Positions 44,656 through 54,200 of a stretch of DNA of 64,000 nucleotides are shown here, one piece after another. The notes below the pieces were generated by a model, which worked only from the letters and a program-made list of their open reading frames with translations, was not told the origin of the DNA and searched no databases. The DNA comes from Ruegeria atlantica. Lineage in GTDB: Bacteria > Pseudomonadota > Alphaproteobacteria > Rhodobacterales > Rhodobacteraceae. Position numbers and translations under genes: made by a program. The stretch is taken from NCBI RefSeq assembly GCF_013032505.1, contig NZ_WQCG01000010.1, forward strand, positions 23,322 to 87,321. The letters are read 5' to 3'. Every line of letters begins with the position of its first letter. Positions within the stretch are counted from its first letter, which is position 1.

Positions 44656-46103
44656 CAGCAACCCTGTTTCCGGATGCCGGTAAATTTCCACTGGGAAAAC
44701 TCTTCCATGGCATATTTTACACCCTCGCGACCAAAGCCTGAGAGCCCCATGCCGCCAAAAGGATACAAATCCAGGCGGAACCGACTGGCATCATTGATCC
44801 AGATCGAGCCGGCCTGAACCTCATCCGACACTCGCATCGTATTGGACAGATTGTTGGTGAAGCAGGCGGCTTGCAGGCCGAAATCGGAATCATTGGCGAC
44901 ATCAATGGCTTCGTCCACATCTGCGACTTTGATCAACACGGCGGCGGGACCAAATATCTCCTGTCGTACGATCGCGGCATCCCGCGGAGGATCAATCACG
45001 ATGGTCGGAGGTATAATGGCCCCGTCGCGATCACCACCGCAGGCGACGGTGGCCCCGTTGGCCTTTGCCTCCCGGATCATCGCTTCGACCCGAAGCGCGG
45101 CTTTTTCATTGATCATCGGGCCCAGATCGGTGGTTTCATCGCTGGGGTCCCCAACTTTCATCACCTCCGTCGCGGCGATGAAAAGATCGGAAAACTCTTC
45201 AAAAACCGGAGCTTCGACGATGATGCGCTGCGCCGAAATGCACTGCTGTCCGGACGCTTCAAAAGCAGATGCTGCAATGCGCGTAGCGGCATCGGCAAGA
45301 TCCGCATCCGCCAATACGATGTTGGCCGAGTTACCACCCAGTTCCGAGAATAGCGGCTTGGCTGCCGCCGCCGTGCCAAGAGCATTGGCCGCACCATTGC
45401 CCCCGGTCAGTGTCAGTACCGGAACGTTCGGATGGCGCGCCAGGAGCTGTGCTTCTTCCCTGCGGCCGGTGACCACGTTGAACAAACCGTCGGGCACACC
45501 AGCGCGGGTAAAGCACTCAGCGATGATAAGAGCCACTTCCGTGCCTTCAAATGAAGGTTTCACCACAATAGCGTTGCCCGCCGCAATCGCTGGCGCAACT
45601 TTCTGCATCAGAAGGTTTGCCGGCGCATTGAAGGGGGTAATGGCGCCAATGACACCATAGGGCACGCGGCGGGTGAACCCGGTGCGACCCGCACCTGTCC
45701 TGGCGATGTCCACCGGCAGCACTTCACCGGTCACATGGCCAATTTCTTCAGCACAGGCCCGCATGAAAGCCACCGTACGGTTGGCTTCGAACCGTGCCGC
45801 GCGGATCGGTTTGCCGATGGCCCTTACCGACGAACGCGCAATCTCCTCGACCGATTTTTCAACTTCGTCCGCCGCAGCAAGCAACCATTCCCTGCGCTGC
45901 AGGGCGGTCGCCTTTTTGTTGGCCGTGAAGGTGGAAAAAGCACTCTCCACCGCCTGGTTGACAGCATCTTCGTCGCCGCATTGCACCTGAAAAACATTGC
46001 TGCGATCCCAGGGGGATACAAGCTGAGCATTGCCGCTGCCTGCGAAATCGACAGTTGTTCCGCCAATCCAGGACTTTAAGATCGGGTTGGTCGTCATGTT
46101 CAC
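44655..46103 (-). CDS. NAD(P)-dependent aldehyde dehydrogenase
   Basis: 482 aa of the ALDH superfamily. Catalytic C288 in SGQQCISAQR, general base E254 in ELGGNSANIV, oxyanion N159 in TPFNAP, and the cofactor site VVKPSFEGT are all visible. It is cytoplasmic and would oxidise an aldehyde or semialdehyde intermediate to the acid. Its start overlaps the CoxS-like stop in ATGA and its stop overlaps the GGT-like start, so expression is tightly coupled to the hydroxylase. Confidence 0.92.
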   Translation of the reverse strand: MNMTTNPILKSWIGGTTVDFAGSGNAQLVSPWDRSNVFQVQCGDEDAVNQAVESAFSTFTANKKATALQRREWLLAAADEVEKSVEEIARSSVRAIGKPIRAARFEANRTVAFMRACAEEIGHVTGEVLPVDIARTGAGRTGFTRRVPYGVIGAITPFNAPANLLMQKVAPAIAAGNAIVVKPSFEGTEVALIIAECFTRAGVPDGLFNVVTGRREEAQLLARHPNVPVLTLTGGNGAANALGTAAAAKPLFSELGGNSANIVLADADLADAATRIAASAFEASGQQCISAQRIIVEAPVFEEFSDLFIAATEVMKVGDPSDETTDLGPMINEKAALRVEAMIREAKANGATVACGGDRDGAIIPPTIVIDPPRDAAIVRQEIFGPAAVLIKVADVDEAIDVANDSDFGLQAACFTNNLSNTMRVSDEVQAGSIWINDASRFRLDLYPFGGMGLSGFGREGVKYAMEEFSQWKFTGIRKQGC

Positions 46104-46582
46104 TTCACCTCATCGGAATTCAGTCGTTGCGCCGCCAGTTTCACCGCAGCGACGATATTCATGTACCCAGTGCATCGGCAGATATTGCCACTCAGCTCAT
46201 AGCGGATCGTTTCCTCGGAGGGATTCTTGTGCCGAGCCAGAATATCGCGGCAAGTCACCAGCATGCCCGGCGTGCAGAACCCGCATTGCAGCCCGTGCGC
46301 CTCGTGAAAGGCTTCACGAAGCACCGCGCCAATCCGATCCTGGCCAAGTTTCTCGGTCGTGGTCACATGGGCACCGTCCAGCGAGGCGGCAAACGTGATG
46401 CAGGAGCGCATCGGGCGGCCATCCACGAGCACGGTACAGGCACCACAAACCCCGTGTTCACACCCCAGGTGCGTTCCGGTTAGTTTCGCCTCGTTTCGAA
46501 TAAAATCACCAAGGGTCGTACGGCCTTCGACTGCGCATTCGACGTCCTGACCATTAACGTTGATTGTGATGAATTTCTTCAT
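46100..46582 (-). CDS. CoxS-like [2Fe-2S] small subunit of molybdenum hydroxylase
   Basis: 160 aa from ATG 46582, overlapping the FAD subunit stop (ATGA). The N-terminal plant-type [2Fe-2S] ligands are C41, C46, C49 and C61 (CEHGVCGACT...C). The C-terminal [2Fe-2S] ligands are C100, C103, C135 and C137 (CGFCTPG ... CRCTGY). It passes electrons from the molybdenum site to FAD. All eight ligands are intact. Confidence 0.93.
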   Translation of the reverse strand: MKKFITINVNGQDVECAVEGRTTLGDFIRNEAKLTGTHLGCEHGVCGACTVLVDGRPMRSCITFAASLDGAHVTTTEKLGQDRIGAVLREAFHEAHGLQCGFCTPGMLVTCRDILARHKNPSEETIRYELSGNICRCTGYMNIVAAVKLAAQRLNSDEVK

Positions 46583-47421
46583 TTGAAAGCCTCCCGGGCT
46601 GCGCGATCCAGCGAATAGCCGTAAAGCGAACGGCAATACTCATCGACCTGCGCGTTTGACTCTTGCAAATCCGCATGGAATGCCGTCAGCAATTCGTCCC
46701 TGACATATTCCCGTAAGTAAAAGGCCCGAAAAAGATAGGCGCTTGTGTTGACCAGCTTGCGCGGGAACAGCTCGACGCCGCCAACAACCGCGCTGAAGAG
46801 ATTTCTGGCCGGGTCCAGAACCACAACGGCAATCGCTTCGCCAAACTCACCGACTTTCTGGCATTCTTTATGAAACCCCCATCGCGCGTCATCGGAGAGC
46901 TGTGGCAGACTGACGGACACAATGATTTCATCGCTGGCCAGATCAGTGTGAAGCGCACCATGCCCGAACTCAGCAAAGGGTAAGGTCCGGGTTCCCTTGG
47001 GCCCCAACAGCATGACTTTCGCGTCAAGCGCGGCCATCACATTGGGCCATTCCGCTGCGGAGTCGCTATGGGCAAGGCTGCCGCCAATCGTACCCCTGTT
47101 GCGCACCGCCCGATAAGCAATGCCCGAGGCCACCCGCCGCATCAGGCCCTGGGTTGCATCCCCTACGGTACCGTCTTCGAAATCGCAGTGGCGCACGCCG
47201 CCGCCGACAACAAAGTCATCCTCTTCCACACGCGCCTCTTTCAGCGATGCGATGCGGGAGATATCGACCAGGCGTTCGACATGAACCAATCGCAGGTTCA
47301 TCATGGGGCCCAATGTCTGGCCGCCGGCCAGGAGCTTCGAATAACACGACGTATCTGCGAGCAAAGCGACAGCCTGGTCCACAGTGTCAACAAATACATG
47401 ATCAAAAGGAGAGGATTTCAT
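46579..47421 (-). CDS. CoxM-like FAD-binding medium subunit
   Basis: 280 aa. FAD-binding motifs AGGQTLGPMMNLRL (near 32-45) and TIGGSLAHSDSAAEWP (near 110-125) match the xanthine dehydrogenase/CoxM medium subunit, and a C-terminal CO_deh_flav_C domain follows. ATG 47421 lies 4 bases after the large-subunit stop, with AAGG inside the end of that gene. It carries electrons from the iron-sulfur subunit to the final acceptor. Confidence 0.92.
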   Translation of the reverse strand: MKSSPFDHVFVDTVDQAVALLADTSCYSKLLAGGQTLGPMMNLRLVHVERLVDISRIASLKEARVEEDDFVVGGGVRHCDFEDGTVGDATQGLMRRVASGIAYRAVRNRGTIGGSLAHSDSAAEWPNVMAALDAKVMLLGPKGTRTLPFAEFGHGALHTDLASDEIIVSVSLPQLSDDARWGFHKECQKVGEFGEAIAVVVLDPARNLFSAVVGGVELFPRKLVNTSAYLFRAFYLREYVRDELLTAFHADLQESNAQVDEYCRSLYGYSLDRAAREAFK

Positions 47422-47425
47422 CGGG

Positions 47426-49768
47426 TTAAACCTTGCTTTGTGCCGCGTCGATAGCCGCCTTGACCCGGCGCGGCGTCATCGGGGTTTCATTGAGCTCGGC
47501 ACCTGTTTGGCTCAGAGCGTCGCGGATTGCGTTGGCAATTGCTGCGGGTGGAGAAATGGCACCCCCCTCTCCCATACCTTTCATCCCGTATTCGGTATGT
47601 TCGGTTGGCGTACACATGTGCCCGATTTTAATGTGGGGAACCTCAGCGGCCCCGGGCATGATGTAATCGGCAAATGTCGTGGCCAGGGGCTGACCTTCAT
47701 CGCTGTAGGGAATCTCTTCGAACAGTGCCGTCCCGATTCCCTGGGCGACGCCACCATGAATCTGACCATCGACAATCATGGGATTAACCAGAGTGCCTGC
47801 ATCTTCGACCACGGCGTAGTCGATAATCTCAACCGCTCCGGTTTCGGGTGTCACGGCAACAACAGCAGCCTGCGTCGAATAGCAAAATACGCCTGTGGCG
47901 ATATTGGGTTCGTAGGTCTCGACAGCTTCGATCATCGGATCCATCCCGGAAGGCAAACCGTCCTGGCGCAGATAGCCCGCATGCCCGATCTGTTCGAGGG
48001 TCACGCTGGCACCCGTCGGACCATGCAGCGCCCCATCGGAAAAGGAGACCTGATCAGGTTTGCACTGCAGCATATGCGCGGCGATTTCTGCCATTTTTGC
48101 CTTTATCGTGCGACAGGCGCGCGCAACGGCACCACCGGCCATCACCATGCTGCGCGATGCAAATGTGCCCATCCCGAACGGGCTGATCGATGTGTCACCA
48201 TGGCGTACCGAAACCCTGTCCGGATCAATGCCAAGCTCCTGATTTGCAACTTGCGCAAGCGAGGTTTCCAGCCCCTGACCATGCGACTGAATTCCCACCA
48301 GCAGGTGCAGAGATCCGTCTGTCATCAGCCGTGCGGTGCAGGATTCAAACCCGGGAATGACATGCACGCCACGCGTCACCCATTCCCCACAACCGTGAGC
48401 GGTCTGTTCGGTGAAACTGGCAAACCCAACCCCGATGAGACGACCATCGGCCTCGGGCGCCTTCTGACGCTCGCGAACAGCCTCCAGATCAATGAGCTCC
48501 TTGGTCTGCCGCACACATTCACCGTAGTCGCCCCCGTCGTAGAGCAGGTCGGTCACTGTGCGGTAGGGCATCTGGTCCTTTTTCACCATGTTCATCATGC
48601 GAACTTCAAAGGGTTCCTTGCCAACGGCGTGGGCAATTTCATCAATGATACGCTCGATCGTGAAACACGCAGCAGGGCGCGACACTCCGCGGTAAGGACC
48701 AATTGGCGGCTTGTTTGTTGCAACAGTATGAGATCTGGCCCGGTAATTTCGGAAATCGTAAGGGCCAGGAATATTTTTCATGACCATGCCGGTTTCCATG
48801 AACGGGCTGTTCGGCCAGTGCGAATAAGCCCCGGCATCAACGTAAACGTCCGCATCAACACCCAGGATTCGACCTTCGCGATCGGCGTATGCCTTAATCC
48901 GATGCAGGTGCTCCCGCGCATGGATGGCGGAGACGAAATGCTCGCGGCGGTCCTCGACCCAACGGACCGGGTGATCCAGCTTCATGCCCAGGGCAGACAG
49001 GATGATTTCTTCCGGATACAGAATATTCTTGATCCCGAAGCCACCGCCAACATCAGGTGCAATGACGTGCATCTGGCGTTCCTGGATATCGAGATGCTGG
49101 GCCAAACCTGCCCGAATCTGATGCGGAAACTGCGTCGAACTATAGACAACCAGCTCATCGAGCCGGTGATCCCAGTACGTCAACACGGCCCGGCCTTCCA
49201 TGGGCACACCAGAGTGCCGGTTCATCCTGAATTCCCGCTCGATGACAATTGGGGCGGAAGCTGACACCGCGTCAATATCCCCGACATCCAGAGACGTTTC
49301 GATAAAGGAGTTCTTCTCCCAATCGTCGTGCAGCAGCACCGTGTCGGGCTCCAGGGCCTGCAGTGAATCCACAACTGCCGGCAACTCTTCGTATTCAACA
49401 AAACACGCCTGGGCCATGTCCTCTGCTTCGCCCCTCGTCGGCGCAACGCAAACAGCCACAACCTCCCCCACGAAACGCACCTTGTCCTTTGCAAAACAAT
49501 GGTAAGAAGACGGGCGAAATCCCGGGGTCTCCGGAATGGACCTGATTGGCTTGATGTCCGGAAAATCATCATGGGTGAAAAAATGGCCGCTGAAACCGGC
49601 GGGGGCTTCGATCTCGAGGATCTTGCCATGTGCGATGGGACTGCGCACAAATGCCACTTCCCATGTACCGGGAATATCCAGATCAGACGTGAACTCTCCA
49701 CGTCCTGCGAGGTGGCGTTTGTCTTCTTTCCGAAGAAGAGACGCACCGACTCCCAAATTCTTGCTCAT
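47426..49768 (-). CDS. CoxL-like molybdopterin-binding large subunit (non-CODH hydroxylase)
   Basis: 780 aa from ATG 49768 after GGGAGAA; the open frame further upstream lacks a site. The aldehyde oxidase/xanthine dehydrogenase domains are complete: VGGGFGIKN for cofactor binding and the catalytic base E734 in GMGEGGAISPP. The active-site loop reads GPYRGVSRPAAC (358-368). It lacks the AYxCSFR of form I CO dehydrogenase and the AYRGAGR of form II, so CO oxidation is unlikely. Hydroxylation of an N-heterocycle, aldehyde or related carbon is more plausible. A TetR-type palindrome sits 73 bases upstream. Confidence 0.9.
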   Translation of the reverse strand: MSKNLGVGASLLRKEDKRHLAGRGEFTSDLDIPGTWEVAFVRSPIAHGKILEIEAPAGFSGHFFTHDDFPDIKPIRSIPETPGFRPSSYHCFAKDKVRFVGEVVAVCVAPTRGEAEDMAQACFVEYEELPAVVDSLQALEPDTVLLHDDWEKNSFIETSLDVGDIDAVSASAPIVIEREFRMNRHSGVPMEGRAVLTYWDHRLDELVVYSSTQFPHQIRAGLAQHLDIQERQMHVIAPDVGGGFGIKNILYPEEIILSALGMKLDHPVRWVEDRREHFVSAIHAREHLHRIKAYADREGRILGVDADVYVDAGAYSHWPNSPFMETGMVMKNIPGPYDFRNYRARSHTVATNKPPIGPYRGVSRPAACFTIERIIDEIAHAVGKEPFEVRMMNMVKKDQMPYRTVTDLLYDGGDYGECVRQTKELIDLEAVRERQKAPEADGRLIGVGFASFTEQTAHGCGEWVTRGVHVIPGFESCTARLMTDGSLHLLVGIQSHGQGLETSLAQVANQELGIDPDRVSVRHGDTSISPFGMGTFASRSMVMAGGAVARACRTIKAKMAEIAAHMLQCKPDQVSFSDGALHGPTGASVTLEQIGHAGYLRQDGLPSGMDPMIEAVETYEPNIATGVFCYSTQAAVVAVTPETGAVEIIDYAVVEDAGTLVNPMIVDGQIHGGVAQGIGTALFEEIPYSDEGQPLATTFADYIMPGAAEVPHIKIGHMCTPTEHTEYGMKGMGEGGAISPPAAIANAIRDALSQTGAELNETPMTPRRVKAAIDAAQSKV

Positions 49769-49840
49769 TGTTTTCTCCCGGATTTGGGGGCGTTCGATCC
49801 AGTTCAAAATCGCCGCGGCCCGCTTATGGCTCAATATATA

Positions 49841-49854
49841 ACTAACCAGTCAGT
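49841..49854. promoter_or_regulatory. TetR-type operator before the hydroxylase operon
   Basis: ACTAACCAGTCAGT, within AACTAACCAGTCAGTTAA, is a variant of the palindrome found at 54055, 54120, 56146 and 36582 (two mismatched pairs). It lies 73 bases before the large-subunit start, so this operon has its own regulated promoter. Confidence 0.65.
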
Positions 49855-50012
49855 TAAGTCAAGTGATTCAATCATCCCGATTGCGGACAAACAAATTTTC
49901 CGGAACGTGGAGCACCCAGACAATCAGGGGCGGCCGCACAGAGCTGCACGCGCTTTTTGGCCAGGTCTCTCTGCGTTGGATTTGTTTTTGTTGTGTCAGC
50001 CAGCCAGGAAGG

Positions 50013-50837
50013 TCAGGTCAAAATTGCCTTTCGAAGCATGTTCACCGCAACCGCCATCAGGAAGAAGGCAAAAACCCGCTTCAGCGGCTTTGGATCCATC
50101 GCATGAGCGATTTTCACACCAAAAGGCGTTGTCAAAAGCGTCATGCAAACAACCAGAAAAAACGCCACGACGTTGACGTAGCCAATCGTATAGGGCGGTA
50201 AATTTACCGGCGCAGGCTGTGCAATCAGGAATCCAAGTACGGACGGGATTGCAATCACCACTCCAAACCCTGCGGCGGTCGCAACAGCACGGTGGATCGG
50301 AACCCCGTAAAGGCTCATCAGGGGAACCCCAAAACTGCCACCGCCAATCCCCATCAACGTTGACATAAACCCCATGACCGGGCTCATTAAGGCGCACCGG
50401 ACTCCGCCCGGCATGTTGCCACCCAGTCGCCATTCAGAGCGGCCAAACGCCAGATACAGCCCTATGACAATGCCCAGGCACCCAAAGATCAGCATCAGCG
50501 TCGTGCTGCGCAGCTCGGTTGCGGCCAGCATTCCCGCCACTGACCCAATCGCGATTCCGGGTGCCCAGGTCTTGAGAATGGCCCAATCCACCGCGCCCTT
50601 CTTATTGTGAGACAAGGCAGAGCGGATCGAGGTGAATACAATTGTGGACAGCGATGTGCCCAAGCAGATTTGCATCAACTGCGGGCTTTCGTACCCCAGA
50701 TAACTGAAGGCGTAGTAAAACGCGGGCACCAAAACAATACCCCCTCCGACACCCAACAGGCCTGCGAGAACGCCTGCAAATCCTCCAATTGCAAGTAGAA
50801 GGATCATCATGGGCAACGCTGTATAAAATTCGGACAT
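50013..50837 (-). CDS. TauE/SafE-family permease
   Basis: 274 aa from ATG 50837. About eight membrane helices with the two family repeats: GGFAGVLAGLLGVGGGIVLVPA near the N-terminus and GFMSTLMGIGGGSFGVPLM in the middle. The family exports sulfite or organosulfonates, or imports small organic anions. It lies between the TRAP genes and the hydroxylase operon, same strand, 121 bases after the TRAP large permease, so it may move a substrate or product of the pathway. Confidence 0.87.
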   Translation of the reverse strand: MSEFYTALPMMILLLAIGGFAGVLAGLLGVGGGIVLVPAFYYAFSYLGYESPQLMQICLGTSLSTIVFTSIRSALSHNKKGAVDWAILKTWAPGIAIGSVAGMLAATELRSTTLMLIFGCLGIVIGLYLAFGRSEWRLGGNMPGGVRCALMSPVMGFMSTLMGIGGGSFGVPLMSLYGVPIHRAVATAAGFGVVIAIPSVLGFLIAQPAPVNLPPYTIGYVNVVAFFLVVCMTLLTTPFGVKIAHAMDPKPLKRVFAFFLMAVAVNMLRKAILT

Positions 50838-50958
50838 TACGTGCTTCCCGTATGTTCGGAGTGGATGCGCCCGGGCAGGCAAACTGCCCGGGCTGAATGG
50901 TCTTTGATCTGCGGTTGTGAACAGCCCGCTGGCCGGATCACGCCGGCATGTGCTGCGG

Positions 50959-52239
50959 CTAGAGGCCTAACAAGCTTGGGAAAAACGTTGACACTTGTGG
51001 CAGCAGCGTCACCACGGCCAACGCAGCAAAGTTGACCAGAAGGAATGGCCAGACACCAGATATCACATCCAGGACAGGCTTGTTCAGCGTCGAGGAAGCA
51101 ACATATATATCAAGTCCAAACGGAGGCGTGATCATGGCGATACCGATGTTCAGCGTGACCACCATACCGAAATGAACCGGGTCGATCCCCAGGATGACTG
51201 CGATCGGATAAAGCGGTGGAATCAGAATGAGCATCGCTGAGCTCGGATCAATGAACATGCCTGCGATCAAAAACACGATATTGACGAACAGCAGGAAGGT
51301 GAGAGGTCCTGCCCCCAAATCCGTGATGAACGCCTGCAGCAAATGAGGAAGCTGAAAGAGCGTCAGGAAATAGGAGAGCACGCTCCCCATGCCAATCAGC
51401 ACAAAAATGACGCAAGTCGTGATTGCAGCCCGCTCGAAGATGTTGAACAGCTTTTCCCAGGTCAGTTCGCGATAGACAAAAGCCTCCACCAGAATTGCAT
51501 AGACCACGCTGACACTGGCCGCCTCCGTCGCCGTGAAATAGCCGGAATAGATCCCGCCAAGGATAATCACGGGAAGACCCAGCGCCCAGGATGCGCCTTT
51601 TACAGCGGTCCACCTTTCCCGCCACAGCACCCGATCTGCATTGGCTGCGTTTTGACGTCCGGTTTCCCAATAGACATACAGGCCGAAGAAAACACCCAGC
51701 AGCACCCCGATCACCAGGCCTGCCGCAAATAGTTTTGTAATCGAAGTGCCGGTGAGCCAGCCATAAATGATGATTGTAATGCTGGGTGGGATCAACATCG
51801 CGGTTTCCGCACTGGAGACGATAACCCCGAGACTGAATTTATCGTTGTAGCCTGCCTTTTTCAGCTCCGGATACATGATTTTGCCAATTGCAGCCACCGT
51901 GGCAGCAGCAGAGCCGGACACGGCACCAAAAACCATCGAACTTCCGACGGTACTGTTGCCGATCCCGCCCCGGCGGTGCCCGAGAAAGGACCGCACAAGC
52001 CCCGTGAGCCTGGAGGCGATCTGACCGGTTGTCATGGCCTCCGCGGCCAGGATGAAGAATGGAATTGCCAGCAAGGTCGGGTGATTGATACCGCCGACAA
52101 TCTTCTGCAACAGAACCTCGTCCGGCAATTTGCCAAAGAATGTTTCCTTGAGCAGGAAAGTGGGCACACCAAGCACAAGAACCATCTCAAAGCCAAGTAT
52201 GAAGAGTGCAATTGCCAGACCGATGATGAGTAACAACAT
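50959..52239 (-). CDS. dctM: TRAP transporter large permease subunit (DctM)
   Basis: 426 aa, about 11-12 membrane helices. The DctM hallmarks PTLLAIPFFILAAEAM, GSSMVFGAVSGSAAATVAAIG and the C-terminal TPPFGLDIYVASS are visible. It starts 11 bases after the small permease gene. It drives sodium-coupled uptake together with DctQ and DctP. Confidence 0.93.
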   Translation of the reverse strand: MLLLIIGLAIALFILGFEMVLVLGVPTFLLKETFFGKLPDEVLLQKIVGGINHPTLLAIPFFILAAEAMTTGQIASRLTGLVRSFLGHRRGGIGNSTVGSSMVFGAVSGSAAATVAAIGKIMYPELKKAGYNDKFSLGVIVSSAETAMLIPPSITIIIYGWLTGTSITKLFAAGLVIGVLLGVFFGLYVYWETGRQNAANADRVLWRERWTAVKGASWALGLPVIILGGIYSGYFTATEAASVSVVYAILVEAFVYRELTWEKLFNIFERAAITTCVIFVLIGMGSVLSYFLTLFQLPHLLQAFITDLGAGPLTFLLFVNIVFLIAGMFIDPSSAMLILIPPLYPIAVILGIDPVHFGMVVTLNIGIAMITPPFGLDIYVASSTLNKPVLDVISGVWPFLLVNFAALAVVTLLPQVSTFFPSLLGL

Positions 52240-52250
52240 GTCAGAGATCC

Positions 52251-52730
52251 TTAATTGTGCTCATATGGCAGCGTCCGCCATTGTTTGCGCCCGAGCAAAC
52301 CAGCGAGATACCTCAGCGCAATAAGCGTGAAGCCAATTGCTGGCGCGAGATAGAGGAACATGTTCGATATGCCCAGGGACGGGCTTGTCTGGCCGGTCCT
52401 GTACACGAACAGGGTCAGTTTGCCTGCCAGAAAGGCGAGATAGACAAAAAACACGAGCCCGATAAGATTGATCAGCCGTTCGATCCATCGTTGCAGCCCG
52501 GGCGGGAAGGTCAGAAGCAACGTCGTCATCGCGATATGCCGACCCCGTTCAAGCGTAATTCCGGAAACCAGGAACACGCCCCAGATCATCGCCAGACGGG
52601 AAGCCTCTTCTGTCCAGGACAGGTGGACCGCCAGTTTTGGTGCAATTTCTCGCGCAATCACGTTTGATGCAAAAAACAACACCATCAAAGCATATAAGAA
52701 TACGACTGCGCCGCGCTCCAAACGTTTCAT
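52251..52730 (-). CDS. dctQ: TRAP transporter small permease subunit (DctQ)
   Basis: 159 aa with four membrane helices and the family WTEEASRLAMIWGVFLVSGITLERGRHI segment. It lies between the binding-protein gene and dctM and is needed for complex assembly in the inner membrane. Confidence 0.9.
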   Translation of the reverse strand: MKRLERGAVVFLYALMVLFFASNVIAREIAPKLAVHLSWTEEASRLAMIWGVFLVSGITLERGRHIAMTTLLLTFPPGLQRWIERLINLIGLVFFVYLAFLAGKLTLFVYRTGQTSPSLGISNMFLYLAPAIGFTLIALRYLAGLLGRKQWRTLPYEHN

Positions 52731-52830
52731 CTCTTTGCCTCTGAGTTGCAGGTTTCACACCCAGAGCCCCAATCCAGAACTCCGGGTGCTGTATGATGAG
52801 GTCCGGTCAGGACCAGTTTCCGGTCAGGAC

Positions 52831-53862
52831 TTATTCCGTGATCGCTTTGTATTCTGCCTCATAGAGATTCATCAACTCTGCCGCCTTTTCGCCGTTGTCA
52901 GCAAGATAGACGTCCCGGGTTGATGCAAAAGACATATTGCGCAGCACCTGCTTTTGCTCTTCTGAAAGTTGCTGTACAGTCGTGCCACTTTGGCGGATCA
53001 GTTCGATGCCAGCTTCTTTCCTCGCGGCATAAAGATCACGAAGTTCAGGCACCACTTCCTGGAAGGCCTGGCTGATCACGTCCTGGTATTCAACCGGCAG
53101 GCTTGCCCACCATGCCGGGTTGAACACAATCACATCCTCGATCGCGCCATGCTCCGAAAGGATCAGATAATCCTGAACTTCGTAGAACTTCATCGAGATG
53201 ATCGATGTCAACGGGTTTTCCTGGCCATCAACGACCCCGTTTTGCAAAGAAGTGTACAGCTCGCCAAATGGCAACACAATGGCCGAGGCGCCAAATGCCG
53301 AAAACTGTTCGAGCAGGATCTTCGAATCCATCACCCGGAACTTCTGACCCTCGAGGTCAGAGACGTTTTTAATCGGGGAGTTGGAGGTGAAGTTCTTGAA
53401 CCCGAAAGGCCAGAAGGAAACAGCATGAAAGCCACGATCATCGAAGGTCGCCAGCAATTCCGTACCAAATTCACCGGTTCGCAATTCCTGCGCATCATCC
53501 GCATCAGTTGGCAGGAAGAAGGGAATGTCCAAAATCGTGACCAGCGGGTTAAACCCGGCCATCCAGGACGTGGCCGAAACCGTACCTTCAATTGTGCCCA
53601 GCTGCACACTCTCGTTTAACTGGCGCTGCTTGCCCAGCTGACTGGATGGAAAGATGATAAATTCGACAGCGCCATCGGTGCGCTCATTCACCAGGCTCGC
53701 CACTTTCTCCAGCATAATATGGCGCGGCTGATCGGGATTTTCGACGTGGCCGATTTTTGCAACATACTCCGCCGCCATAGTTCCGGTTGCCGACACCGCA
53801 GCAACCAAACCCGCCGCAAACGCCAAACGGTGCGCGCCCTTGAGCCAGTTGATTGTTTTCAT
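52831..53862 (-). CDS. dctP: TRAP transporter substrate-binding protein (DctP)
   Basis: 343 aa from ATG 53862. A signal peptide spans residues 1-26 (cleavage near TMAAEY). The mature protein shows the DctP pattern: HVENPDQPRHIMLEKVASLVNERT, SSQLGKQRQLNESVQLGTIEG, the R-V-M-D-S motif with the carboxylate-binding Arg region, and NGVVDGQENPLTSI. It captures an organic acid in the periplasm. It is the first gene of the leftward operon, about 190 bases from an operator palindrome. Confidence 0.93.
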   Translation of the reverse strand: MKTINWLKGAHRLAFAAGLVAAVSATGTMAAEYVAKIGHVENPDQPRHIMLEKVASLVNERTDGAVEFIIFPSSQLGKQRQLNESVQLGTIEGTVSATSWMAGFNPLVTILDIPFFLPTDADDAQELRTGEFGTELLATFDDRGFHAVSFWPFGFKNFTSNSPIKNVSDLEGQKFRVMDSKILLEQFSAFGASAIVLPFGELYTSLQNGVVDGQENPLTSIISMKFYEVQDYLILSEHGAIEDVIVFNPAWWASLPVEYQDVISQAFQEVVPELRDLYAARKEAGIELIRQSGTTVQQLSEEQKQVLRNMSFASTRDVYLADNGEKAAELMNLYEAEYKAITE

Positions 53863-54054
53863 GGTTTCTCCTCCCAAACACGTCACCTGTGTGACGCTGA
53901 CATTGTTTATTTCGGGTTTCGCAAGTGGGCTTCTAGTCGAGTTCCGTGAGTGGTTTTCGACCCCTTTCTGAAATTTTCGTCCCTTCTTGCGAAACCCTTC
54001 TTCAACTCGATGGTTCCTGCCGACGAAAGCAGATCTTGAGTTTCCATTTTTCTT

Positions 54055-54070
54055 AACTAACAGGTTAGTT
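54055..54070. promoter_or_regulatory. TetR-type operator, divergent region site 1
   Basis: AACTAACAGGTTAGTT is palindromic at 7 of 8 positions. It lies in the 338-base region between the divergent dctP and aspartate dehydrogenase genes and probably controls the TRAP operon. Confidence 0.75.
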
Positions 54071-54119
54071 CATTCTTGTCAACGGAATTTGTTCCCTCTT
54101 CTTTTCGTGTATTCTATAG

Positions 54120-54133
54120 ACTAACTAGTTAGT
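54120..54133. promoter_or_regulatory. TetR-type operator, divergent region site 2
   Basis: ACTAACTAGTTAGT, a perfect 14-bp palindrome, ends 67 bases before the dehydrogenase start. Together with site 1 it would allow coordinate control of both directions. Confidence 0.78.
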
Positions 54134-54200
54134 GATTTATATAAAGGCCGAGAACCAGCAACTTCAAAACTGGCCGCTTCAACACATAAGGTACTCAGCT

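Noticed and set aside
47438..49264. 608-codon + strand frame
   Set aside because: Antisense to the intact CoxL-like gene, which has full motifs and a ribosome site.
47426..49768. Annotation of the large subunit as aerobic CO dehydrogenase
   Set aside because: The active-site loop reads GPYRGVSRP and lacks AYxCSFR or AYRGAGR.
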